A stretch of 64,000 nt of DNA from Prosapia bicincta (taxonomy: Eukaryota > Arthropoda > Insecta > Hemiptera > Cercopidae): contig JBAIZL010000005.1 in NCBI GenBank assembly GCA_036971475.1, positions 236,407,369 through 236,471,368 of the forward strand, given 5' to 3'. Made by a program: the position numbers and the translations under genes. Under the pieces are notes generated by a model that ran no database searches, was not told the origin of the DNA, and was given only the letters and a program-made list of their open reading frames with translations. Positions 57,715-64,000 of the stretch are shown piece by piece; the stretch's first letter is position 1, and each line of letters opens with the position of its first letter.

Positions 57715-58144
57715 TTTCCATTAGTTTATGACTATCCGTAATTTAATTTTGTAAATCTGTAAAAACTTAGAGACAGAACGTTTTCGATCGCACCGTGGCG
57801 ATCTTTATCAGTGTCTAAATTGTCTGCTTGGAATTATTGTTAGGTTAGGCGGTGACGGTTTGAAAGGCAGATTTTCGATAGTATCAAAGAGTATGTGTGA
57901 TTTGTATTGGGTTTGCTTGTTTAATACGTTTGTACTTTGTGTTTTTGTAAATTTCATACTGTTCTAGTGTGTTGAGATGTGGTCCTTTTTGTTGATGTGT
58001 AAGATTTCTAGGTTATGGTAAATGTCAGTGTACTTGTGTCCTGTTTCTTTTATGTGATTGTAAATGCTGAGTTGGTGTTTTGTTTGTGTTCCTTGACTCT
58101 TTGATTGAAGCTGGGACCTGTCTGCCCAATGTAGAATTTGTTGA
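57715..58144 (-). pseudogene. Penelope-like element, GIY-YIG end plus 3' UTR
   Basis: Third coding PLE fragment. The minus strand begins at 58,144 with NKFYIGQTGPSFNQRVKEHK (a worn GIY-YIG domain), runs through the ..DHISTH end of the ORF, and continues into the full 3' UTR with the hammerhead motif. Shares the 3' terminal TTAGTTTATGACTATCCG with the 5.4-kb pair. Truncated at the endonuclease, so a typical 5'-truncated retrocopy. It lies 275 bp from the LTR element. Confidence 0.83.
57767..57819 (-). ncRNA. Hammerhead ribozyme-like motif in PLE 3' region (family A, best copy)
   Basis: Minus strand: stem I AGACA (57,812-57,816 complement), CTGATAA (57,805-57,811), stem II GATCGC-CACGGT-GCGATC (perfect 6 bp), GAAA, ACGTTC, then TGTCT (57,771-57,775) closing stem I, with TTA/TAA pairing beyond a one-base bulge. 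The predicted cut is after the C preceding TGTCT. One core base differs from consensus (CUGAUGA to CUGAUAA), so this copy may be weak or dead, but the fold is complete. Confidence 0.68.
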
Positions 58145-58419
58145 AAACGAACAGTTGACTTTCCGTTGCTCTTTTTAGTTTCCTATTTGTCTACGAGAAG
58201 AGCTAGTGGTTCTTTTCTATGTATTGTGCACTTGATATCAGCTGATCTTGAATGTTTAAATTACTGTCGATAAAGATCACCAGACCTATTCATGTTCTAA
58301 TTAGGTTTCGTGTTTCCTCAACAGGATCACTAAGATTTGTTACCAATGCATTTGTGTGTTTGATATTGTAGTGCCAGATAATCTGTCTTGGTGGTTAGAT
58401 TAGAGTTTCTCAAGTTTCC
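58145..58419. other. Spacer between PLE and LTR element
   Basis: Unique sequence, no gene or repeat recognised. Confidence 0.45.
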
Positions 58420-58982
58420 TGTGACAGTATCCTGAGGAACCCTCATCAACCACATTCAGCCACAACTAAAAATGTTTATCTAACCAAAACATCCTTCACG
58501 TGGACATGTAATGACCTTTAGAGAGGATCTCTGAAGACAGCTGATTGGAGAAGGATCATCCAATTAAAAGAAATAAGATAAATTCCAACCAATCCTGTTA
58601 GAGTTAGAGTCCACATGGACTGTCAAAACTCACACCCAAGAGTAAAACAAGAACAAGAGGGAGAACCCATATATAACCTCATGTTGAGCCCTCAAGAGTC
58701 AGTTTTTCAGAGTTTTTCAGTTAGAGTCAGTTAGAGAGAGAGTCAGAGAGTCAGACAGATTTTGTTAGTGGATTTTGTTAGATAGTTAGTTGAAATTGTA
58801 TTATGTTTTGTTAACTTAGAAGTGTTATATCTGTACTGGAGATGCTGAACCGTAAGTCAAAATATATATAACATTTATTTCTGCAAATCATGTCTAGTCA
58901 TTAAGAACCACAGACCTATCCATCATACCAATGAAGTAGTTCCCAGTGTCTATATAAAGATCTATAGTCTCGACACATTACA
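58420..58982 (+). repeat. 5' LTR (about 563 bp)
   Basis: Proposed limits TGTGACAGTATCC..CACATTACA: TG..CA ends, ending just before the PBS. The left limit rests on the TG motif alone because the 3' LTR is not in the window for comparison. Confidence 0.65.
58669..58703 (+). promoter_or_regulatory. LTR core promoter: TATA box and TCAGT initiator
   Basis: ATATATAA (58,669-58,676) and the arthropod initiator TCAGT (58,699-58,703; A at 58,701) are 32 bases apart. Further downstream are repeated TCAGTTAGAG and GAGAGTCAGA blocks, possible downstream elements. Confidence 0.6.
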
Positions 58983-58985
58983 AAT

Positions 58986-59003
58986 TGGTGGCAGCGGTGG
59001 GAT
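58986..59003 (+). promoter_or_regulatory. Primer-binding site
   Basis: TGGTGGCAGCGGTGGGAT three bases after the LTR end. Either TGG could mark the start of tRNA pairing. The motif type is common in Gypsy-class elements. Confidence 0.75.
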
Positions 59004-59204
59004 AATGTCCGTTGCAATAACTACGGATTTTATTACTTCATTTGTGTGTGGGAAAGTCTGTGGCATAGTATGGTAAATGGTCAAAGTAATTAATTTTAAA
59101 TTTTGATTTTTGGAATTTTGATTGTTGTAATTAAAGGTATATGATAATCAATCTTATTAACTGTTAACTAATGGCATGTGTAAAATGTTTGTGTTATTAT
59201 TGTT

Positions 59205-59510
59205 ATGGGAAATAGAATAGAAAAAAAGCGTAAGAGTGATACCTATGAGTATATGGATAGTCATAGAAATTTTGGTAGCCCTTCAGGCCAAATAGTAAAT
59301 AGAACACCGATAGCCCCAGATTTATTTATGAAAATTGGTACTAGAGTGGGAAACATTACTGCTTATTATAAACACATTAGTCCAGCCCCTAGTCCTAAAC
59401 CTGTAACAATTCCGGTTAGGTCCGTTCAGTTTGCTAAGTTGTCAGCTATCCCTGAAAGTTCTAATTCTAATCCCGAAGATCACACCTATGATATTCCTAA
59501 AACTCAATGA
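59205..59510 (+). CDS. Leader ORF 1, unknown function
   Basis: 101 residues from ATG 59,205. Starts MGNRIEKKRKS: Gly2 and a basic cluster resemble membrane-targeting starts, but position 6 is Glu, which is not a good myristoylation match. The middle is Pro/Ser-rich (SPAPSPKPVTIPVR). I recognise no domain. It lies in the leader between PBS and gag and ends in ATGA overlap with the next ORF, which suggests real, coupled coding. Could be an accessory gene or a degraded part of a longer leader protein. Confidence 0.45.
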   Translation: MGNRIEKKRKSDTYEYMDSHRNFGSPSGQIVNRTPIAPDLFMKIGTRVGNITAYYKHISPAPSPKPVTIPVRSVQFAKLSAIPESSNSNPEDHTYDIPKTQ

Positions 59511-59698
59511 CTTCTCGACCTATATATTATCTTCCTGTTTCTGACCCTGATATTTTATTAGAAGGTTGTTCTACCTTGCTTAGAAACTTAATTCAGAGAA
59601 TAATTGAGAGACACATAAATGGTTACTCCACATATACTGATGAAGAGAATGTTATCAGAGTCAAATTGGTTAAGCTAGAGATAGAATATTTTAATTAA
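59507..59698 (+). CDS. Leader ORF 2, unknown function
   Basis: 63 residues. The ATG overlaps the ORF 1 stop (ATGA, 59,507-59,510), a layout typical of stop-start coupling. Sequence is acidic and hydrophobic mixed with no recognised domain; it contains LLRNLIQRIIERHI, a possible amphipathic helix. It ends two bases before the ORF 3 frame. Confidence 0.4.
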   Translation: MTSRPIYYLPVSDPDILLEGCSTLLRNLIQRIIERHINGYSTYTDEENVIRVKLVKLEIEYFN

Positions 59699-59747
59699 TT
59701 TGAAGACAAATATTATTATTAAAATAGGAAAGTATTATCAAGGCTAC

Positions 59748-59918
59748 ATGTTTATAACACTGATAGCCTATGTCATTCTTGGATTTGTGGTTTGCCTGAT
59801 AACCGAGGTAATCCTTATCTTCATATACCAAGATAATCAGTCTTGTAACTTTTCCTTGTTTTGGTGTTTTGCTAATATACTTGGTAACGCACACACTATC
59901 TCTCAGCTAAGTAATTAA
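59748..59918 (+). CDS. Leader ORF 3, small membrane protein
   Basis: About 56 residues if it starts at ATG 59,748 (MFITLIAYVILGFVVCLITE); the open frame extends to 59,700 without an ATG. One strongly hydrophobic segment at residues 2-27, then a short polar tail with three Cys. Unknown function. It stops 36 bases before gag. Confidence 0.38.
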   Translation: MFITLIAYVILGFVVCLITEVILIFIYQDNQSCNFSLFWCFANILGNAHTISQLSN

Positions 59919-59954
59919 ATAAATATTATCTAAAATATAAAATAAATTTTTAAA

Positions 59955-60902
59955 ATGGCATCGGCACAAGAAGTGCAGGAACTTAGACAGGCTCTTGTGA
60001 AAACACAAGAACAATTAAAAATTCAAGCCGAACAGTTAAAATTAGTTGTAAACCCTACTAGGATTAAAGATCTAACTACCGCAAATTTAATAGACGCATG
60101 GCGAGGTGATGGACCAATACCAGTTAGTGAATTTTTTGATAACATCGAGCGAGCAGCCCAAGTAGGAAATTGGAATGAACAGGATAAAGTATCTTTATTA
60201 AAACTGAAATTAAAGGGATCAGCTGCCTTGTTTCTAAACAGTAACCCCGAGCTACAACATACCGATGTAACATTTAAAACACTCAAAGATGTTTTTATTG
60301 AACGGTTTAGAGTGAAGCAATTGGATCAATTCCATTATGTTGCGCTTCAAAATGCTATCCAATTCAAAGACGAATCGCCTGAAGCTTTCGCAGACCGCTG
60401 TAAACGTCTTTGTGCAAAAACTATTAGGCAAGTGGACAATCCAGAATTGCAGAAAATAATTCGCGAAGAAGCGGATCGTAGAATGTTAGCTGCTTATACC
60501 AATGGTTTACTCGGTAATGTAGGTCAGCAAGTGAGATACCGCATGCCTATAACCATGGCCGAGGCAATTCAATTAGCTGTCACAGTAGCGGCAGTTGAGG
60601 CTAGAAAACCATTAAATGGTTATGAAAAGAGCCCACATAAGAACGTCTTTCTCACGCAAGTGACATGTTTTAAGTGTAACCGAAATGGGCACATATCGCG
60701 AAATTGTAGAGTCCAGGTACAAAAGAAAAATAGTTTCAAGGAACCTAATTATTCAGGAAAGAAGACCTACGATGGTAAAAGGATTGAATGTTACAACTGT
60801 CATAAGTTTGGACACATAGCTAAAGATTGTCGTAGCCGAAAGAACCACCCAAACGCGCAAGGTTCGGCGGGAAACAGCACCAACCTGTCGAACTGGGAGT
60901 AA
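59955..60902 (+). CDS. gag: Gag polyprotein with two CCHC zinc knuckles
   Basis: 315 residues from ATG 59,955. Residues 1-32 coiled coil (VQELRQALVKTQEQLKIQAE). Residues about 45-215 are Gypsy-type capsid (FFDNIERAAQVGNWNEQDKV, LKLKLKGSAALFLNS, TFKTLKDVFIERF). Two nucleocapsid knuckles: CFKCNRNGHISRNC (238-251) and CYNCHKFGHIAKDC (279-292), each C-x2-C-x4-H-x4-C. Fully open frame. Gag assembles the particle and binds RNA through the knuckles. The last 26 codons overlap the protease frame. Confidence 0.95.
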   Translation: MASAQEVQELRQALVKTQEQLKIQAEQLKLVVNPTRIKDLTTANLIDAWRGDGPIPVSEFFDNIERAAQVGNWNEQDKVSLLKLKLKGSAALFLNSNPELQHTDVTFKTLKDVFIERFRVKQLDQFHYVALQNAIQFKDESPEAFADRCKRLCAKTIRQVDNPELQKIIREEADRRMLAAYTNGLLGNVGQQVRYRMPITMAEAIQLAVTVAAVEARKPLNGYEKSPHKNVFLTQVTCFKCNRNGHISRNCRVQVQKKNSFKEPNYSGKKTYDGKRIECYNCHKFGHIAKDCRSRKNHPNAQGSAGNSTNLSNWE

Positions 60903-61942
60903 AGACACATGTAGTAACTAGTTTAGTCCATAATAATGTAGATGGTCACATTATTATAGATGTAATTATAGGAAGAAAACCTTGTAAATTCTTAGTGGAT
61001 ACAGGTGCAACCATATCGATCATAAAGAAAGGCATAAGTCGTAGTAAAATTTATCCGAATAATGTTATAGCCAAAAGTGTAACTGGAAACGAGTTAAGAG
61101 TATACGGCAAACAAAGGGTTTTAGTAAATTTAGAGGGGAAGTGTGATTTTTCCCATGAGTTTTTAGTAGCATCAATAGACATGTTATATGACGGTATATT
61201 GGGAATGGAACTTTTAAGACGCACAGGAGCTAAATTGGATTTAGCTACAGGTAAACTGTTCTTAGATAACAGTGTTTATCTTGTTAAAGGAGAAAAAGAT
61301 GGAATTACGTGCGAGGCTAGTGTGAAATCGAAATCGCCAATAAGGAATTTTGAGCCTGATCAACTCTATTCCAAACCAAGCGATGATGATTCCGTGATCT
61401 TGCCAAACACTCCAGCATCATTTCGTGTTATGACCACAAAGGTGCAATCTTTACCTCCTATGTCGGAAGTACTTCTTAAGGGACGCCTAGAAGTAGAAAA
61501 AGAGAGAAAAGTTGTTCCCGAAATAGTTCTCGTTGAGCCGGAAGAATTGAAAATACATGGCGCAAGAGTAGCCAGAGTAATTAGTAGAGTAGGAAAAGAA
61601 ATTCCGGAAGTGTTATTAAAAGTAATAAATTTTAGTCGAGAGACGTTAGAGATTCCTAAACATTGTGTTATAGGTCTAGCAGAAGACTATAAACTAGTTT
61701 GTTGTGATAGGAATGAAAGTTGTGTTGGGAAACATGAAGTTAATTATGTGAAAACAAAAGAGTTGAAAAGAGAACGTTTACAAACAGAGATGATAGAGAA
61801 GTTGTCTCATTTGAGTAAAAATGATCGAAAAATTTTGTATCCAGTATTAAGTAGATACGCCCATTTGTTTGAAAAACCCAAAGGTCAATTAGGATGTAGT
61901 GTTAATGTAGAACATAAGATTGATACTGGTGAACTTCATTGA
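60836..61942 (+). CDS. pol: Protease and first residues of RT, then stop (truncated pol)
   Basis: Open frame overlapping gag, no start codon needed because of the -1 shift. Retropepsin motifs: FLVDTGATISIIKKG (Asp at codon 60,998) and GILGMELLRRTGAKLD. Then a linker and the entry to reverse transcriptase (LSRYAHLFEKPKGQLGCSVN followed by VEHKIDTGE), after which only LH and a stop remain. The active-site parts of RT, all of RNase H and integrase are gone. The break at about 61,930 is a clean junction to envelope sequence, not slow decay. The 3' end overlaps the env frame. Confidence 0.9.
   Translation, partial: PKEPPKRARFGGKQHQPVELGVKTHVVTSLVHNNVDGHIIIDVIIGRKPCKFLVDTGATISIIKKGISRSKIYPNNVIAKSVTGNELRVYGKQRVLVNLEGKCDFSHEFLVASIDMLYDGILGMELLRRTGAKLDLATGKLFLDNSVYLVKGEKDGITCEASVKSKSPIRNFEPDQLYSKPSDDDSVILPNTPASFRVMTTKVQSLPPMSEVLLKGRLEVEKERKVVPEIVLVEPEELKIHGARVARVISRVGKEIPEVLLKVINFSRETLEIPKHCVIGLAEDYKLVCCDRNESCVGKHEVNYVKTKELKRERLQTEMIEKLSHLSKNDRKILYPVLSRYAHLFEKPKGQLGCSVNVEHKIDTGELH
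60869..60957 (+). promoter_or_regulatory. -1 ribosomal frameshift signal (gag to pol)
   Basis: Heptamer G_GGA_AAC (60,869-60,875) in the gag frame, 27 bases before the gag stop. The pol frame is -1 and open from 60,836, so slippage here makes Gag-Pol. The nearby downstream structure is weak. A perfect 10-bp hairpin ATAATAATGT/ACATTATTAT lies farther on (60,930-60,939 with 60,948-60,957), about 55 bases away, perhaps too far to be the stimulator. Confidence 0.8.
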
Positions 61943-63860
61943 CTACAGTAAAGCTACCCCAAACTGCACTTATTCTCATCAGCCAATAGATAAAACCTGT
62001 GAGCTTAACAAAGGCTTAGTTTTTGTCAAAGAAAAGGATGTAATCTTTTCAACACATACATGGAATCTAGTAATATCTGTAGGTACCGAAGATTATGACG
62101 AAATATTGTATAATATAGAGTCTTTATTTACTCATCTTGAGTCACAGAAGAATATTTCTGAAATAAGTGACTTACTTCCATACTATGAAATATCACGACT
62201 TCGAGTTAGCTTACAAGTAACTCGTAATGAAATAACTAATTTAAGGCTCCTGTTGCCAAAACCTAGAATAACTCGAGGATTAATAAACGGAGTCGGTAAT
62301 GTATTTAAATTTCTGTTTGGAACAATGGACGATGGAGATTTTCAAAGTATAAGTTCTCAATTAGATGGCCTTGATGAACAATCTACTACTCTAGTACATG
62401 TGGAAGAAGAACAACTTACTTACATGAAGAAACTAACTAATGAAGTGGAAGGAAACTCAAAGGCAATCAAAACTATAGCAGAGACGTTAAAGGATACAAT
62501 TTTAGAAGTCAAAAATATAAACTTCACTATTTGGAATGAAATAACTCAATTGAAGAGAAAATTACGATATCAAGCGCGTATTTCTTCCTTAATTAGAGAA
62601 ATAGAGTTAACTTTAAGCTTAGTAGATAAACAATTAGTACAATTGCAGGAAGCTCTTGATGTTACTGCGACTGGTCACTTAAGCTCTATGTTAATAAAAC
62701 CAGCTAAATTAAACATGATTTTAAAAGAAATTGTAACTCATTTACCTAATGGTTTGTCTTTAATAACAGATATAGAATTAGATAAAGTTTATGGTTATTA
62801 TAAGATAGTTGAAGTTCATGCTATGTCTAGTAAAAATGCCATAAGGTTGATTATCGAAATACCTCTTAAGTCAGGTAACAAATATTTTGAATTGTTTAGA
62901 GTAAGACCATTACCTTATTTTGACAATGACCTAGCACGGTTTGTAGTTGTAAGTGGAGAAGCAAGCTATTTTGCCATATCCAATGACCGACAGTGGTATG
63001 CTCTATTAGAAGAGAGTCAGCTGAAAGACTGCAATGACGAAGTCTATGGAATTTGCTCGATAGATATACCTCTATTTCCAGCGGCGGAAGGAGCCAGCTG
63101 CACACATGCAATGTTTGCCGGAGAGGACAGCAAGGCACATCAATACTGCCAGAGAGACGTCTTACGAAACTACACAACGCCTACTCTGTACCCAGGTCCT
63201 AAAGGTGAATTTTGGATCTACAGTTTGCCCCATTCTATTATGTCCACTTGGCAATGTACTTTTCCCAATGAAATTCCTCTTAGATCTACCCCTCATACTT
63301 CTACTCGAACTTTAGAAGGAACTGGTATCATTTATAATACCCAGAATTGTTATATCTATTCTAAATATTTCAAGATATCCCCTCACTCTGAAGGACAAAC
63401 TTATTTCAAAGTACAATTCAACCATATCATTGTCCCAGCAATTTCAGATATCCTAACTTCAGTAAAACGATTCTTATTTAAAAATCAATCTTCCTATAAT
63501 GAAAGTAATATTTCAAATTTAGAAGAAATTATAAATAATCACTCAGAACGAGCTGATGTCATAAGTATAGAAAGACTCCAGAGGAAGTTGATAGAGATAA
63601 GGAAACCACAAGTAGTAAACAATTTATTTCTGACCTACCTCACTGTGATAATTATTGTAATTGTCATCACTAGTTTTTTAACTGTCAGCTGTGTACTTCA
63701 ATGTCGTTTTACGAAACAAAACATTCAATCATCCCTTAGCCTTGAACGTGAGACTCCAGCCGTTATAGCTGCCATACCTACTGCATTCAACCTAATACCA
63801 GATGACAACGTACCAACCACAACTAGATATGCTCAAGGTCATCTTACGTCATCAATTTAG
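61920..63860 (+). CDS. env: Envelope (baculovirus-F/errantivirus-type fusion protein), N-terminus missing
   Basis: Open frame of 646 codons with no ATG or signal peptide at its start because the deletion joint lies there. Recognisable as class F-like envelope: a furin-type site R-I-T-R at residues 116-119, followed by the fusion-peptide region GLINGVGNVFKFLFGTMDDG (120-139), then a coiled-coil stretch (about 145-240), Cys-rich region (about 370-470), and a C-terminal transmembrane segment (about 568-590, LTYLTVIIIVIVITSFLTVS) with a 51-residue tail. In the intact family such proteins mediate membrane fusion. No internal stop, so the loss is limited to the N-terminus. Normally made from a spliced RNA; I cannot place the splice sites. 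Confidence 0.9.
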   Translation: MILVNFIDYSKATPNCTYSHQPIDKTCELNKGLVFVKEKDVIFSTHTWNLVISVGTEDYDEILYNIESLFTHLESQKNISEISDLLPYYEISRLRVSLQVTRNEITNLRLLLPKPRITRGLINGVGNVFKFLFGTMDDGDFQSISSQLDGLDEQSTTLVHVEEEQLTYMKKLTNEVEGNSKAIKTIAETLKDTILEVKNINFTIWNEITQLKRKLRYQARISSLIREIELTLSLVDKQLVQLQEALDVTATGHLSSMLIKPAKLNMILKEIVTHLPNGLSLITDIELDKVYGYYKIVEVHAMSSKNAIRLIIEIPLKSGNKYFELFRVRPLPYFDNDLARFVVVSGEASYFAISNDRQWYALLEESQLKDCNDEVYGICSIDIPLFPAAEGASCTHAMFAGEDSKAHQYCQRDVLRNYTTPTLYPGPKGEFWIYSLPHSIMSTWQCTFPNEIPLRSTPHTSTRTLEGTGIIYNTQNCYIYSKYFKISPHSEGQTYFKVQFNHIIVPAISDILTSVKRFLFKNQSSYNESNISNLEEIINNHSERADVISIERLQRKLIEIRKPQVVNNLFLTYLTVIIIVIVITSFLTVSCVLQCRFTKQNIQSSLSLERETPAVIAAIPTAFNLIPDDNVPTTTRYAQGHLTSSI

Positions 63861-64000
63861 TGAAAGTGTTTGTGAATATTAGAGAAAATATGTGTTGTTT
63901 ACTTAAAGAATTTCAAGTGAAAAAAGAAAAGGTGTACTTGTAGTCTGAATTAAATTACTTCAGATAGACATTAGTTATTTAAAAATTTGATTTTGTTTTA
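63861..64000 (+). other. 3' part of the env-bearing element, cut by window end
   Basis: AT-rich untranslated sequence following env. No polypurine tract or LTR start (TGTGACAG) is seen before 64,000. Confidence 0.6.

Larger units (their letters stand above)
58420..64000 (+). mobile_element. Gypsy-type LTR element with env, RT/RNaseH/IN deleted (3' end beyond window)
   Basis: 5' LTR, PBS, three small leader ORFs, gag, -1 frameshift, protease, then directly an envelope gene. The join at about 61,920-61,945 removes everything from the start of RT to the N-terminus of env. Env-bearing insect Gypsy elements (errantiviruses) are endogenous retroviruses of arthropods. This copy cannot replicate by itself. 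No 3' LTR is seen before 64,000. Confidence 0.88.

Noticed and set aside
61920..63860. Env ORF considered as a captured host fusion gene
   Set aside because: It sits in frame order after gag-protease in an LTR element with PBS and LTR, so it is the element's own envelope.

Overview
The window looks like AT-rich nuclear DNA from an arthropod, most likely an insect. I see no intact host gene, no tRNA or rRNA gene, and no prokaryotic gene organisation. The insect-like signs are TTAGG-type repeats, mariner, Helitron and pogo-type DNA transposons, Penelope-like elements, and a Gypsy-type element with an errantivirus/baculovirus-F-like envelope gene. The sequence is dominated by transposable elements, satellites and very many (TA)n, (GT)n and (GA)n microsatellites. 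Almost every short ORF outside the two LTR elements is chance or repeat-driven.

Layout. 1-5 kb: a hammerhead-like foldback repeat (1.5 kb) and a decayed Helitron Rep region on the minus strand (1.7-2.56 kb). 5-10 kb: four Penelope-like element (PLE) fragments, two of them as an inverted pair at 5.4-5.9 kb and two with recognisable GIY-YIG endonuclease coding sequence. 10-20 kb: mostly copies of one MITE-like family that carries a (TA)n tract near one end, plus 25-bp and 50-bp minisatellites. 20-21.8 kb: a clean 128-bp satellite of 14 units. 23-27 kb: microsatellites, a second hammerhead-like foldback and degenerate TTAGG-like DNA. 27.2-28.05 kb: a complete nonautonomous pogo/Tigger-like element. 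31.7-36.1 kb: two degenerate tandem arrays around a dead mariner. 37.6-39.4 kb: two more MITE copies, one with a tRNA-like promoter. 40.3-41 kb: two minisatellites. 43.75-44.02 kb: a possible MULE-transposase remnant.

44,844-53,694 is a full-length, very young Gypsy-type LTR element. It has two 2,023-bp LTRs with one difference found on reading, TG...CA ends, a primer-binding site, gag, a protease frame joined by a canonical -1 slippery site and stem-loop, and a polypurine tract. It has no reverse transcriptase, RNase H or integrase. 57.7-58.1 kb is another PLE fragment and carries the best-preserved hammerhead motif. From 58,420 to the window end lies a second Gypsy-type element: 5' LTR, PBS, three small leader ORFs, gag with two CCHC knuckles, a -1 frameshift to protease, then a direct jump into an envelope gene. 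RT, RNase H and integrase are again missing, and its 3' LTR is beyond the window.

The most interesting signals are: (1) several independent lineages of hammerhead-ribozyme-like repeats, in PLE 3' regions and in short foldback elements, with conserved cores and covarying stems; (2) two different Gypsy elements that both keep gag-protease, with textbook frameshift signals, and both lack RT-RNaseH-integrase; (3) the 128-bp satellite with linked variants and a repeated variant pair; and (4) a MITE family with at least ten members here, some with pol III-type boxes. All calls come from reading the sequence by eye; no database search or folding program was run.
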